Shown: positions 23,075 through 38,194, counted from the stretch's first letter. The stretch: DNA of 64,000 bases from Manduca sexta (GCF_014839805.1 NC_051118.1:372001-436000), one strand, 5' to 3'. The notes: generated by a model not told the origin, from the sequence alone. Numbers and translations: made by a program.

Positions 23075-23240
23075 ACGACATAGTGAACGACGTTATACTG
23101 GCAAAGCGTGGGTTCGAATCCCTGGTCGAGGTTACATGGTTTAATACAATTTGCACTGGATCATCCGAAGGGTGTTAATTACATATTGACATCAGATATA
23201 GTAAGAACTAATTTATGGTCTTGCAACCTGGATAAAATTA
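23075..23240 (+). repeat. tRNA-headed SINE-like element
   Basis: GTGGGTTCGAATCCCTGGTC is a near-perfect B box preceded by tRNA-like sequence. The following body (GGTTTAATACAATTTGCACT) is not shared with the other SINEs here. It does not fold into a complete tRNA by eye. Confidence 0.45.
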
Positions 23241-23252
23241 TGATGTGTCAAC

Positions 23253-23635
23253 CTCACGCTGGATGAAGGTTTTTTTTTGGGTATCCCTCTAATGGAATAC
23301 TGGAATCCCTCGCTTAGCGACTGCAGGGTTCTGGAGGAAGATTAGGAGACGAAGATTTGGAAGAAGTTGTGGAAGGAGAAGGAATCAACATAGGATGGGC
23401 GGACGGGGGAAGAAAGGGAGATGTTAGCGAGCCCTTATAGACCACAATGTGAATTTGGCAAGCAAGAGGCACACACTTAACTGCCTGCCTATGGCCGTCA
23501 AATGGCCCCCGTGCATCGGCGTGCATTTGGTGTGAAGACAGAGCACACAAGAATTGCCTCGGGGTGAAGGGTGGATGTAGTAAGATTAAACACAAACGGA
23601 TTATACAACGGATGTTCGACATGAACAAATAAAAT
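23253..23635 (-). repeat. Interspersed repeat S9, longer copy
   Basis: The left end is a T run then GGTATCCC and ACTGGAATCCCTCGCTTAGC, the reverse of the S9 3' end at 16660-16760. The frame on its minus strand (23314-23628) has no recognised domain. Confidence 0.55.
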
Positions 23636-23884
23636 TTTATGTTTCGGTAATTCCCCGCGCAGTCACTGAATACGGATGTTCTTTGCGCGTAATTATGATT
23701 GGCACAATTATTGATAACTATAACTATCAGTTATTAGTTTTTACTTATGTTTAGTTCTGTAATTCATTCATTCATTAACCCAGTAGTGCTCTATAAGTAG
23801 CCTTTACTAGATATAAATATAAAGTTTAATATTTTTTGTTTACACAGAAACCCTAAAAATGTTATTGAAAAATATTTAAACAAA

Positions 23885-24065
23885 TATCACGCAATTATCC
23901 CCGAAGGGGTATGCAGAGACGCAACCAGGGCACCCACTTTTCGCCAACTGTTCCATCCCATGATGTGATAGGGGGTGAGCCTATGGCCATATCGGGCACA
24001 ATTAGGCTTCGGGCTGATAGTGAGCAGGAAAATTCCCATAAATATACCCTACCAGGGAAAGAATC
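23885..24065 (-). repeat. SINE family S5, partial
   Basis: Matches 13786-13965 over GGGGTATGCAGAGACGCAAC to GGGCTGATA. The + strand frame 23911-24231 is a shadow. Confidence 0.75.
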
Positions 24066-24132
24066 CGAGATTTCAGCACGGCGGTCTTACAGCAACAACT
24101 ATGCAATTGATGCAATAGTGAATACAATTATA

Positions 24133-24360
24133 GTTATACTAGCTTATGCTCGTGGCACTGTTCGCATTCAAAGCCTTTCTCACTTACATGTTCTTAAAGC
24201 ACTATACGAATCTTTAGCGCCATCTATATGACGACAAAGAGAACCAAATAAAACCGTGATAAAAAGCAGCCTATGTGTTCATCCGAGACTATGATCAATG
24301 TATGTGCAAAATTTCATCCAAAACTGTTTAGCGGTTGGTGGAATCCCTTCTAACAAACAA
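24133..24360 (-). mobile_element. Degenerate Helitron-like fragment
   Basis: Starts at CTAGCTTATGCTCGTGG (the minus-strand 3' terminus) and continues with the usual interior (CAGCCTATGTGTTCATCC, AAATTTCATCCAAAACTG). The 5' end is lost. Confidence 0.5.
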
Positions 24361-24671
24361 CAAAACTTTTTCACAAAATATTGATACAAGTAAGAAGTTG
24401 GTTAAGATAAAATTATGAGAAGTAACGCCTTTGGATACTATTTGAATTTGATAAAAATACTTTCAGGTAGTTACCTCGCCTGCCTTGAGGGGCAATTAAA
24501 CAAATATCGCGTTAACACGTTCAAACATCGTAATAACGGCGTTAAAATTGCTATATTTATGGCACATCACTAGTCGATGAGACTTCTTACTGCTCAATGA
24601 AACCATTTCATTACTCCGCCGTTCTGGGACGAGAGAGAACGATTCTTGTGCTTATTTTGTGTTGGATAAAT

Positions 24672-27419
<2,748 letters not shown>

Positions 27420-27427
27420 GCTTTCAT

Positions 27428-27429
27428 GA

Positions 27430-27485
<56 letters not shown>

Positions 27486-27620
27486 AAAGAAATTTATTTT
27501 GCAACAAACACAAGTTACATAAACATAAGATAAACAAGCGAAACAGACAAAAAAAAACTTAGAACTATGTTTGTCACAAAAAAGGCACCATGATAGGTCT
27601 TTGCATGGGTTTCGGCTGTG
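27428..27620 (-). repeat. (GAAA)n tract and minus-strand retroelement tail just after gene C
   Basis: About 15 GAAA units start 8 bp after the gene C stop codon. They adjoin GAAATTTATTTTGCAACAAA and ACATAAACATAAGATAA. Read on the minus strand this is unique sequence followed by a (TTTC)n tail, as expected of a LINE or SINE 3' end inserted in the gene C 3' untranslated region. The lysine-rich frame 27365-27562 is an artefact of this tract. Confidence 0.7.
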
Positions 27621-27899
27621 TAGCCGTCGCTCTAATGTTCACTTTTACCGCCAAGCAACATTGTACAGTCAGACACATAATTAGCTGAATATAAAACGTT
27701 TCCACATTAACTTCAATCAAATTATTTTTCTTTATTTAAAATAACGTAAACCATCTATTTTATTAAAAAACGATTGTTGATAACATTAAAAAAAATCAGA
27801 GGTTTTTCATTTTGAATTTGTTCAGCTAATTTTGCGGCTGACTGTACATGTCATGCTGTGTTTCTGTTTGAAGGATGTTGTACCAGTTATAAAGACTAT

Positions 27900-28190
27900 G
27901 AAATTTAATCATTTCTCATGTTAAAGCGAATGTTAGACATTAAAATTAAACTATTTTTCGGATTTTATCGCGGTTTAAATATTTTTGTTTTCTAGTTATT
28001 GGTAGACCACCAACTAAAATTTAAAAAGTTGTATAATTGTAAAATGTAGGTAGATATTGTAACTTTGACTTTGCGGATGACCAACACCTCAGTCTACCCG
28101 GGACCACGAAGGCTGTTACTTCCAAAACGTCGCGAGACAACTAAAATATTAAAACCGCGACAAAATTCGAAAAATATTAAATTTTAATGA
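27900..28190. repeat. S7 repeat, nearly complete copy
   Basis: The left end ATTTTATCGCGG and right end CCGCGACAAAATTCG are inverted copies. Inside are AAATGTAGGTAGATATTGTA, GGGACCACGAAGGC and AAACGTCGCG. Confidence 0.65.
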
Positions 28191-28544
28191 CTACGAAATT
28201 TATCATCTAACCTTTCGAGGTGACTGTTATGCATTAGGAGTTGACTTCATTATATTCATAAGGGTAGCAATAAAAACTGTAAATAATAATGTATCGACTA
28301 TATGAAATACTTATACATAACTATCTGTATCTGAATTGGCTATATGACAATTTAAATATAATCGCATTGGGTGTAACTCCTGTAAGATTATATTTAATAA
28401 ATAAATTATTATTATAAATCTTTAGACCCTAGTTTGGAGTATTTAAGTCGAGAAGCTAGTATATTGTAATTAAACATGTTTGTATTAATATAATTCGGTG
28501 TTCATAAAGGTTTAGTTATTAAATTATCCGTGGTGCTGATAGGA

Positions 28545-28725
28545 TATATTTTACATCCGCCCAGATAGCAACCGTAAAGGTGTTAAAAACCATAGTGACC
28601 CACGAGTGTCGCGTTCCGGGATCAGCCTGTGTATATCCGGTTCCAACCGGCCGGTATCATTATGTCGACTGCTGTGTATATCTGGTTCCAACAGGCATAA
28701 TTGTGTCAACTGTCGAGCTCACCTA
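28545..28725 (-). repeat. S6 repeat
   Basis: Reverse orientation. CGCGTTCCGGGATCAGCCTG is followed by a local duplication of the GTGTATATCCGGTTCCAAC segment (GTATATCTGGTTCCAAC about 50 bp later). Confidence 0.7.
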
Positions 28726-28813
28726 ATTCTTTGGTAAAAATATTAATCTGTAACTACGTTAATAATTCTAAATTTGAAATTTTACTAATATAAGATTGTT
28801 ATATTATAGAATA

Positions 28814-29929
28814 CTAGCCTTTGCCCGCGGCTCCGCCCGCGTTATAAAGTTTTTCAGGCTAAAGTTTTCCGTTATAAAAGTAGTAGTTTCCCGGGAGCCT
28901 CTCAAACTGTCTCCATACCAAATTTCATCTTAATACGTTGGGTAGTTTTTGAGTTTAACACGTTCAGGCAGACAGATGCAGCGGGGGACTTTTGTTTTAT
29001 AATATATTTTTTAGAACTTTTTAAGAGGAATAATCCCGTCATACATCATTGTTGCATAACTTTAATCGTTTACGCAGCGCACGCAACGGAAGCTCTCAAA
29101 ACTAATAATTTTTCCCCGTTTTTGCAACATGTTTCATTACTGCTCCGCTCCGATTGGTCATAGCGTGATGATATATAGCCTATAGCACTCCACAAATAAA
29201 GGGCTATCCAACACAAAAAGATTTTTTCAGTTCAAACACGGTAGTTCCTGAGATTAGCCATTACTGCTCCGCTCCTATTAGTCATAGCGTGATGATATAT
29301 AGCCTATAGCACTCCAGGAACAAAGTGCTATCCAACACAAAAAATATTTTTTTCAGTTCGATCTGATAGTTCCTGAGATTAGCCATTACTGCTCCGCTCC
29401 TATTGGTCATAGCGTGATGATATATACCCCATAGTACTCCACGAACAAAGAACTATCCAACACAAAAATATTTTTCAGTTTGAACCGGTAGTTCCTGAGA
29501 TTAGCCATTACTGCTCCGCTCCTATTAGTCATAGCGTGATGATATATAGCCTATAGCACTACACTAATAAAGAGCTATCCAACACAAAAAGAATTTTTCA
29601 GTTCGAACCGGTAGTTCCTGAGATTAGTCATTACTGCTCCGCTCCTATTGGTCATAGCGTGATGATATATAGCCTATAGCACTCCACGAACAAAGGGCTA
29701 TCCAACACAAAAGAATTTTTCAGTTTGGACCGGTAGTTCCTAAGATTAGCCATTACTGCCCCGCTCCTATTGGGTATAGCGTGATGATATATAGCCTATA
29801 GCACTCCACGAACAAAGGGCTATCCAACGCAAAAAGAATTTTTCAATTTGGACTGGTAGTTCCTGAGATTAGCGCGTTCAAACAAACAAACATACAAACA
29901 AACTCTTCAGCTTTATATAATAGTATAGA
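28814..29929 (-). mobile_element. Non-autonomous Helitron, second copy with six monomers
   Basis: Same structure as 6495-7806: CTAG and hairpin at the left, TATAGA at the right, flanked by A and T. Six ~122-bp monomers span about 29135-29870, each with TGCTCCGCTCC or a close variant. Sequence outside the monomers is very similar to the first copy, except that a few bases are missing near 28900. Confidence 0.88.
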
Positions 29930-31024
29930 TTATAAAGGACGCGGCGGTATGATCTTTCCTTTTGCCAAATAAGAAGAGAAGTTCGCATGCGCACATTTAT
30001 AAATATTGTCGTAGTGTGCGTAATGTACACGTGTTTAGGATTTTTTATGTGTGTATTTATATCAGCATTAAACCTTATAGTATATTTTGCTTGTAGTAGT
30101 TATATTGAAATTTATATAATTTAATGTACGCGCCAATAAGCACATGGCGCCTCCTTCTTAGATGGTCTAAGAACATTAACGTATATTCTATAGACACGAA
30201 CGTCCATATAACCTATTTTCGTTTTAGCGTGTAGGTTTTTTCTATAAATTAAGATGAAAAAGTCAGCTCAATTGACAACAGATGCTTCGGGAAGTTGTAT
30301 CTGCAGGTGGTTCGGGACGCTGCATAACCTTATCATATGTAATTTATTATTAGAATTGCGTAAACTTATTATGTACTTTGGAAAGAAGTTTCCATCAGAG
30401 AACAACGGGCAAGAAACTAGTGTTGTCTTTTCAAATCATTTATATTTGGTAATTGATATCGCTCAACTCAGACTAGAATTTAAGTATTATTTCTGTACTT
30501 TTTTAAATGAATAAACTTATTATTATTATAGTGACGTTTCTCTAACATACCACTAGTTTTAAGTAGTAATATTATAAAAATAAACTTAAAATAAGATAAA
30601 AGATAAAAATCAGGCAATAAAACAATAGATATAATAGATGTTACAGAAAATAGTTATAGAAAGTAAAACATATGAAAGAAGATGTTAGATATAAAGAAAC
30701 TAAAGATAAAAATACTGATAGGAAAGAAAAGTGTCCTCCTATATAGGAACAGCATAATTAAGAAAGAGTAGAAATTAAAAAAAGAACGAAAAGAACTCTA
30801 TTTACTTTAGAGGAATAAGAAAAATAAATAAATAATAAAAAAAAAAACATACCACTAGTTTTTCTCTTAGTATAAAAAACCATTAACCCTAGAAAGGGTT
30901 CTGGTTTATTTCTTGGCAATCGTGACAAATATTGAGATATTGTTTTACAAGGCAATGGAGACATTGATTCGAGCAAAGAACACAGTATATTTAATTATAG
31001 ACCGAATATCGGGACTAGTTTGTG
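29930..31024. other. AT-rich, no gene recognised
   Basis: 30176-30222 is a short minus-strand fragment of the LTR-like repeat (TATTCTATAGACACGAACGT). The frame 30254-30514 (86 codons) has no recognisable domain or splice context. A-rich debris fills 30560-30850. Confidence 0.4.
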
Positions 31025-31325
31025 GAAGTTCTGTCATATGTGAGAGTCCGCCTGGGTCCGCCAAGGTCCGCCAAGCAGCAGTGTGTAGTCACTGTTGTGT
31101 TCCGGTTTGAAGGACATTGTAGCCAGTGTAACTACTGGACATAATAAGACTTAACATCTCTTAGGCGTCAGTCTTAGGATGGCGAGCGCAGTGGAATACC
31201 AAACAATACTTACTTGTAGGTAATTCAAAGTGTTGGAATCTGTTTGTACTGTTTGTAGGCGGTCGTATCGCTTACCATCAGGCCAAAGGCAAGCTCGTCT
31301 CGTCATTTAAAGAAATAAAAAAACA
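31025..31325 (+). repeat. S2 repeat, nearly complete
   Basis: Head CATATGTGAGAGTCCGCCTG through ATGGCGAGCGCAGTGGAAT to an A-rich end, with small internal insertions. Confidence 0.8.
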
Positions 31326-31329
31326 GCTG

Positions 31330-32930
31330 CTTTTTTATAACTATAAAACCAATATATTATATATTCTTTTCTACGTCTGTACTTATGTCACAGAATTCCT
31401 TCTAAACTAGATCGATTTGAAATTTTTATATTTTTGACTGAGTCCTTGGATGGTTTACATTTATAATTAGATCCGGTAGGTGGCGCTGTACTTGGGTTCT
31501 GGGATTTTATCACTATTGTGGGTAGGACAACATATGTCATGGCCTCTAGTTACTTATAAGTTTTCGTTTTTTTTGAGGAAGCGATGATCTTAATTATGAT
31601 TATTTCAGTGTAATCGTCACGGGCTTACTAATCGAAACTATCATCCAGTAGAATAAATTGTTTGAGGTGAATCTTTTTTGGTTGCATTTATGTTTGAAAC
31701 CATGTAAATATTCGGTCAGCACTAAAGGTGGATAAAAGCTGATGATTTGCAAATAGCCTGGTTGCAGTTGAGGTAGCAGTAGGTAAGAATTTTCAAATCC
31801 TGTACTGTACTTTATATCTTTCTTCTTTTTGTTTATATAAATACAAAAATCCTGATTTTGATTCATTTATTGACTCAACGCCAAACCAACAATCAAGAAA
31901 CTATAAAAACATAAATTGCAGTCCATATTATCTCATGTTTATGATACGCTCAAGTCTTTTTAAACAGCCTAAGGTATCACAAAATGTCTTCATTTTTTGT
32001 AAGTAGTTTTGATAAGGACTGAATTAACTCTCATAGCATAAAGGGGGTTTAGAAGGTGGCGAAAACCAATGTATCTAGTCGTCAGCATAAATTAGTAATT
32101 TGTCTCTTACTACTGTCTCTTAGCAAAGCGATGCGAAATAAAATATTTGCTATAATATTTTTTGCAGGCACTGCAATAGTTCAAATCCTAAAAAATGGTA
32201 ACTGATAATGAGTTTTAGCGTAATTCTGTATAATTCTATTGGCAATGTGTTCTATAGTATTCTAACATCGTTGATGTAGTCAAAAGGATATTGTAACTTA
32301 ATATGTTTACGCGAAAATTAAAATATAAAAAGCGCGATAAAATCCGAAAATTAATTTCATTTTAATTTATTGGTCATTGAGAATATCTGTGAGAGTACTG
32401 ACTGTACCTACCGTTTTATATGAACTGCTACACATGGAAATGTCAGGTAAATACGGTTTTGTATAATCGTCAGTTTTACTTCTGATTCAGGTAACTGGGT
32501 GGCCGCCATCATTGCAATATGCCATCTATATAACACTTATGGTAATGAATTCGTTGTTGATAGTACGGTATTATTGGGCATCGTAAAATGCGAAAAGAAC
32601 TCAAAAGTTGGAAAGGATTTGTTTATATACTATTACATTTTTTCCTGTCTTATCTATTTTTTTGTCCTAATACATTAATTCTATATGTTACTCGATAGAA
32701 GGAATGTTTAACGACAAATAAAAATAGTCAGAAAATTTGGTAAAAACTATTTGGTCGCGTTTATTTATTTTGACAAATACTCGTCTACGTTTCGACTTTT
32801 TACATTTTAACAATAGCGCTCTCTTTAGCGTCCAAAAATATTCTATCTTTGTCCTTTTAAACTTTATTGAATCTACCAAATACATTAACAAAATTTTATT
32901 TATATCGGGTAGGTGCTGAGGGTATGTGGT
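31330..32930. other. No gene or clear repeat, apart from a short S7 piece
   Basis: 32296-32360 is an S7 end fragment (AAAAAGCGCGATAAAATCCG). Frames on both strands (31600-31866, 32688-32969) have no recognised motif. Confidence 0.35.
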
Positions 32931-32937
32931 TACGCCA

Positions 32938-33250
32938 TTGACGTATATTCTATAGACACGAACGTCCATTTAAACTATTTGTTCAAAATCTGAACCAAAA
33001 TGGCAACCAAAATGTCACTGCTATAACCTATTTATTCACTTGAAAAATAAATACTTTTACTTTTTTGACTAATATTTTTATTCAAATCCAGGTTTACACT
33101 TAGACTCGAGTTCTTATACCATGAGCGCTACTCCCTACACAACCACAAGCTGTCAATATTGACCATACTAAAGTCAGTTTGAATGAATTGTAGTTCAATT
33201 CAGTTGAACGCAGTGAATGTTCGGAACGCCAAATCTAGTACGTAGTACAT
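32938..33250 (-). repeat. ~310-bp LTR-like repeat, complete copy
   Basis: Starts TGACGTATATTCTATAGACA and ends CTAGTACGTAGTACA. It matches the other copies throughout, and the TG...CA ends are visible. Confidence 0.75.
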
Positions 33251-33506
33251 ATAATATATCGATGGGTTACGGAGATTAGTGACGATACGCACGACATCTA
33301 TTGTAAGTTTATTGTACTAAGCCTATATAGCAAGAGTAGGCAATAAACTGACAAATTTTTATTATAATCGAATGAATATGGCAGCGTATAAAATACTAAC
33401 AATTTCAAACCACGCATGTATTAAAGCGAACAAGAAACAAATTAGTCAAGCCGTTTTTGTGTTTTAGCGAGACTAACAAACATCAGTTGATTATTATAAT
33501 ATAATA

Positions 33507-33640
33507 CTAGCTTTTGCAGAATGGATATCGTTTAAAACCCTGGGAAGGTTATAGGCTACTTTCTATCACGGAAAAATATATAGCGGGATTTTTATCCCGG
33601 AAAACTCCTTAACGCGGGCAAAGCTGCGAGCAAAAACTAG
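33507..33640 (+). mobile_element. Small Helitron-like element with CTAG at both ends
   Basis: The left end CTAGCTTTTGCAG and right end CTGCGAGCAAAAACTAG form an imperfect inverted pair, as if the 3' terminus were present on both sides. The interior has GGTTATAGGCTACTTTCTAT and ATAGCGGGATTTTTATCCCG. Confidence 0.55.
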
Positions 33641-34590
33641 TAATTTTATAATAGAATATTAGGCTGGGGGTTGCTTTTGTGACGAGTAAATTGATTTAAG
33701 TGTTTTTTTTATTTATTTTTTTTGTAATTAATATACAATCTTGGTTGATATAAATAAATATCTTCTTTCTTTCTTTCATAATGCAAATAGTCGATATAAC
33801 GATGTCGATGTAATTAGATTATGGGGTTGGCATTCCCTTGATGGATGAATTAAGTAATTAAATAAAGACTAAAAAAACATGTATATCGTTCCTATTCACC
33901 CCATTTAAGGTAATATAATTTTTAAATAACTCAAATGAACTAATTGTGGGGTTCCTTTACTATTATATTTATAGAGCTTTATAGTTAACACTGGATCGAA
34001 ATAAAAACTAGGTGTAGGGAGAATGTCTTCTATTTAATATCCAGGCATATAAAAAGGTATATATATGCCTTTCTTAACAAGAGTTAATGTAGGCGCCAGT
34101 TATCTATTTTTATTTTATTTATTTATTTTTAGGAAGACTTACAGACTAATAAAGATTTAAAAATTACATAAATATACATATTGCTTATAGTCTCCACATA
34201 TAATACATGTTACAATTTAATCTATTTTCATTGAATGCACTTTACAACATAATGAGCACAAGCAGATTTTTTTTTCTTCTTTTTCTTTTTTTTTGTTTAT
34301 CATAAAGAAAAAAAAATAAACTAATCCAAAAATTTATAATTGTAAAAGTTAGATTTTCTGACTTTTCGGACCAACACCTCAATTCGCCCCGCGACCATGA
34401 AACAGTTTTCAAACATCACAAAAAATATATATACAAACCGCGATATTATTCGAAAATTGATTTCATTTCGTAAACATAAGAAATCATTAAATAATCATAT
34501 AATCGTGGAATTAACTTCAGAATCGAGAAAGATGTATTAACAGCCATCACTAAACAAAACAAAATACACATCACCTCTTAGCCCCTAGGT
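33641..34590. other. AT-rich; retroelement tail and S7 piece, no gene
   Basis: 33750-33780 ends in a TTTC microsatellite after ATAAATAAATATCTTC, resembling a LINE/SINE tail. 34320-34470 is an S7 copy (TGGACCAACACCTC-like block, AAACCGCGATATTATTCG). Confidence 0.4.
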
Positions 34591-34765
34591 GTTGGGAGAT
34601 TCTTCGGCTTTACAATTTCGGGTACGATTCCCGGGTTTGGTTTTTTTCTTCTGAGAATCAACCAGAGAGTGGAGAATTTGAGCCTGATATGGTGAGGCTA
34701 GGCTCCTTCTCACATAATGAGACCGAACACATGGAGAAAAGTGGGTGTCCAAATTATCTCTGGCT
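34590..34765 (+). repeat. tRNA-headed SINE-like element
   Basis: CTTAGCCCCTAGGTGTTGGG and GGGTACGATTCCCGGG look like degenerate A and B boxes. The body AGCCTGATATGGTGAGGC ends GGAGAAAAGTGGGTGTCC. Single copy in this window. Confidence 0.45.
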
Positions 34766-35939
34766 ACCCTATTTATTTATTTATTTATAATAAGGTACCT
34801 ACACTAAGAGCACTACATATTACATCAATCAATATTAAAAAAAAACAATAAGGTACAGCATCTGATATGTGTGCTGCTAATAGGTGAACACAGCATTTAC
34901 CACTAACAACATGTTGAATTAAAATCTAAAACATAATAGGAGGTAGAAAAGAAAATTATATAGTACTAAAAATATGAAATCAATGAGTAACGATTATATA
35001 TTAAATAATTTGTGTATATAACAGTATTGTAAACAATGTCCTGCAATTACCCTATAATAGATGAAGGCATATGTGAACTTTATTAGATACTCTGGGGAAG
35101 ATTTTGTTATAGCAAAAAACAGGCAAAGTCGCATGCAAAAATGTGTAACTGCATATCATTGATATGATATAGAGACTTGTACAATCCTTTGATGATTTAA
35201 AACGAGCTAATTGACTCCCATGGGTAATTTTTTAAGTAATCTAGACATTTCAAGAGCTTTAATCTAGTTTTAATAAGTAAGAAATACGATAATCATGTTG
35301 CACTTGTATTGCGTATTTAGATTTTTATATAATTTTTTATAGTTATTATTTATTTTAAATGATTACTCTTTAAAGGGTTGACACAATATGAAGATGTATT
35401 GCGCTGACCACATGAGCAATCTAGTGAAAATGGAAAATACTAGAAAAGCCTAGATGTTGCCGAACAATGCACCGTTGCACCCTACCTACCCATCGAGGAA
35501 TGGGCGTGAATTTATAGATATACAAGAATTAATTACGTATATACATTAAAAATGTATTATATTTGTATTCAATCTTTCACTCAATAGGACTAATCCATTA
35601 AGCCATAACACCAAAAGGTCGAATCAAAAGGCAAAGGCGCCCTTTACTCTGCCTAATAACATTCGGAAACTCCGACCAAAGAGGTTTTATAGCTGACCTC
35701 TTTTAAGAGCCCTTAAAACGATTAATAAATAATTAAAAAATATCATTAATTATTCCCATAGGAAATAAATCGAATCTTCCGAGCCGTCGGATTGGTTACC
35801 TGCACAACATTTTCGAATATAGAACGATGTATATGCAATAATTGTTGCTTGAATTTCAATCCTGTAACTAAGTTGTAAGGTTGATAATAGTAAAACAGAT
35901 TTCTTCACATGCTCTTACCCGTAATTTTCAAATAAGGAA
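34766..35939. other. Retroelement debris, no gene recognised
   Basis: 35455-35520 (CAATGCACCGTTGCACCC, then GAATGGGCGTGA) resembles the 3' end of a LINE. The rest is AT-rich without motifs. Confidence 0.3.
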
Positions 35940-36170
35940 CAGAGGTGTTCCATCATTTTCTCGTGTTCAGTTTTCGTCCGACGCCTCCGCTGGTTGGACG
36001 TGTGCCGTGGTTTGGGAAGGCGATTTTCGCCGTCGATTTCGCTGAAATGACTCAATTAACGGAAGCGTGTTGAATAAAAAAGTTTATTTTTTCATTTCCG
36101 GTGACGTTCATAAGTTTTTGATTTGATATTTTCCATCATCATCATAACAATATAAATCATCGAGTGTAAG
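35940..36170 (+). promoter_or_regulatory. Candidate promoter and non-coding first exon
   Basis: A locally GC-richer, apparently single-copy stretch with an initiator-like TCAGTT at about 35969 ends in AAG|GTAAGA (donor at 36171), a strong splice donor. No useful start codon precedes it. It could be the untranslated first exon of a + strand gene. The only later + strand exon recognised is at 59110, 23 kb away, and the link is conjecture. Confidence 0.3.
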
Positions 36171-36765
36171 GTAAGAATTTCTATTGAAGAATTTCCTTAA
36201 GTGTAGCATGTATTTAAGAAGGGCCTATTTGGAGGGCTCGCTTAATGAAATGATGTATTTTATATTTGGGTGTATTTTTTTCCGTGCAATAGCCACGTCG
36301 TTCGCAAGATGTCGATTTCTGAAATTGTTTTTTTGTTTTGTGTCCGCGCGGTAATTTATTTTTTTAATTAGATCGAAGGAAACGGAATTGGCTTTCTTAA
36401 GGTCAAACGGATACAAATTAAACGGGCCTTGTTTATGGTGTTTGTGGTGGTCGACGAGTTTTAGTACAAAGCGTTTACATCAAATTGCTTTTTTTTTGTT
36501 GTCATAATCATTCGTACTTGTTTTTATTTAAATTGTTTTAAATTTGAATAAAATGTGTTCCGAGATTATTCTGTACGATTTTCGAAAGCCCACATAATAC
36601 TGGCCGGCATAATGATATCTTGTCAGTCGGTAATGTATTTAGACGCCACGTAAATTACCACCAACTGGAGTGGATTTACAATGAATTAAATACAAGAATA
36701 TTATTTTACAACTACAGTCAATGGGTTTATATTATTTAAAAATATGCTAAACAACACAAAATAAT
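36171..36765. other. No gene seen
   Basis: The minus-strand frame 36225-36416 has no recognisable domain. If the exon just upstream is real, this is intron. Confidence 0.35.
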
Positions 36766-36769
36766 GAAA

Positions 36770-36955
36770 AAAAAAATATTATGAAATGTCTAGCTAGCGA
36801 AAGTCAAAGTTAAATATCTAACTACATTTGGAAAATGAGTTATAAATGATTGATAACTTTTCGGTCGACCAACACTTCAGTCCGTGACCACGAAGGATGC
36901 AGTCTCCGAAACATCGCGACAAAAATATAAAATCCGCAAAATAGTTTAATTTCAA
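36770..36955. repeat. S7 repeat copy
   Basis: Contains GACCACGAAGGATGCAGTC, CCGAAACATCGCGACAAAAA and AAAATCCGCAAAATAGTTTA. Confidence 0.6.
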
Positions 36956-37056
36956 TGCAAGATTTGTTGAACGTCGCTGTTCTTTAATAGTTCTCTGACA
37001 AACTCTTTCACGCGAACAAACCCGCGAGCGTCACTTAGTATTTTTATATATTTATA

Positions 37057-37805
37057 CAGGTTCATTTTGACATCGCGTTACTAAATTAAACCACATGCTT
37101 ATCTACTAGGAAAATAACACTTTACAATAAGTTACTTGGGCCGTAGATGTAAAATAAAAAAAGTGTAAGTTTCGAACAAAATAAATATTAATAAAAAGTA
37201 ATTTTTTATTTTACGCGCCCTAATGTCACTACTACTAATAATAATAATAATATCAGCCCTGTATTATATACTTGCCCACTGCTGAGCACGGGCCTCCTCT
37301 ACTACTGAGAGGGTTTAGGCCTTAGTCCACCACGCTGGCCTAGTGCGGATTGGTAGACTTCACACACCCTCGAAATTCCTATAGAGAACTTCTCAGATGT
37401 GCAGGTTTCCTCACGATGTTTTCCTTCACCGTTAAAGCGAACGATAAATTCACAAAGAATACACACATGATTTTTTTTAGAAAAGTCAGAGGTGTGTGCC
37501 CTTGGGATTTGAACCTGCGGACATTCGTCTCGGCAGTCCGTTCCACACCCAACTAGGCTATCGCCGCTACACTACTACTACTCTAAGAGAATTCGTCGCA
37601 GCGGCAATATTATACTTTCAGTCAGTAATACACCCACGCACACACAATATTCGCATTTAACTACAAAATGAGAAAAAAATCAGAAAACTAAAACCAGGAT
37701 TTTTCGCGAAAATATTCGTTATTAATGGATGATTTTTGGCACAATGTCAGCAAAGGTGAAGACGAGTATGTGGTTTCATAGTAACGCAATGTCAAAATGA
37801 TCCTG
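37057..37805. mobile_element. Family D MITE split by an S1 SINE
   Basis: The left end CAGGTTCATTTTGACATCGC follows TA and the right end AATGTCAAAATGATCCTG is followed by TA. Removing 37238-37569 and one copy of its target duplication leaves a normal-length element in reverse orientation to the copy at 38821. Confidence 0.85.
37238..37569 (-). repeat. tRNA-derived SINE S1 nested in a MITE, with 11-bp target duplication
   Basis: CACTACTACTA occurs at 37227-37237 and 37570-37580, directly flanking the SINE. The tail (TTATTATTATTATTAT on the minus strand) is at the left and the tRNA head at the right. The + strand frame 37350-37556 is a shadow. Confidence 0.9.
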
Positions 37806-37949
37806 TATAGCGTCAAAGTTTTACATAATCTTTAAACACCAACTAGTAAATTTCATAACCACTTTTCGCGTAATAATAGAAGCCGAGTGTCGATTTAGTG
37901 TTATTATAGGTTATAAAACTAATGATCTGAAAGTGGTTTTATTCAGAGT

Positions 37950-38180
37950 ATTTTTACATGTACGGCGAAGTGCCTCCACTACACCTGATTGTAAGTGGGG
38001 TCTAATAGAATGTCGACTGACGAGAGATGATTACCCCTCGACAGTCGACACAATTATGCCGGCCTGTTAGGACCGGATATACACAGGCTGAATTCGAAAC
38101 GCAACTCATGTGGGCCACTATGGTTTTAACACCTTGTGTACGGTGGTCGCTATCCGAGCTGATGTAAAATATATCCTACC
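37950..38180 (+). repeat. S6 repeat
   Basis: ATTGTAAGTGGGGTCTAATAG, then GTCGACTGACGAGAGATG, ending ACGGTGGTCGCTATCCGAGC, which marks the S6 3' side. Confidence 0.75.
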
Positions 38181-38194
38181 ACCAGTTCAGCGGT

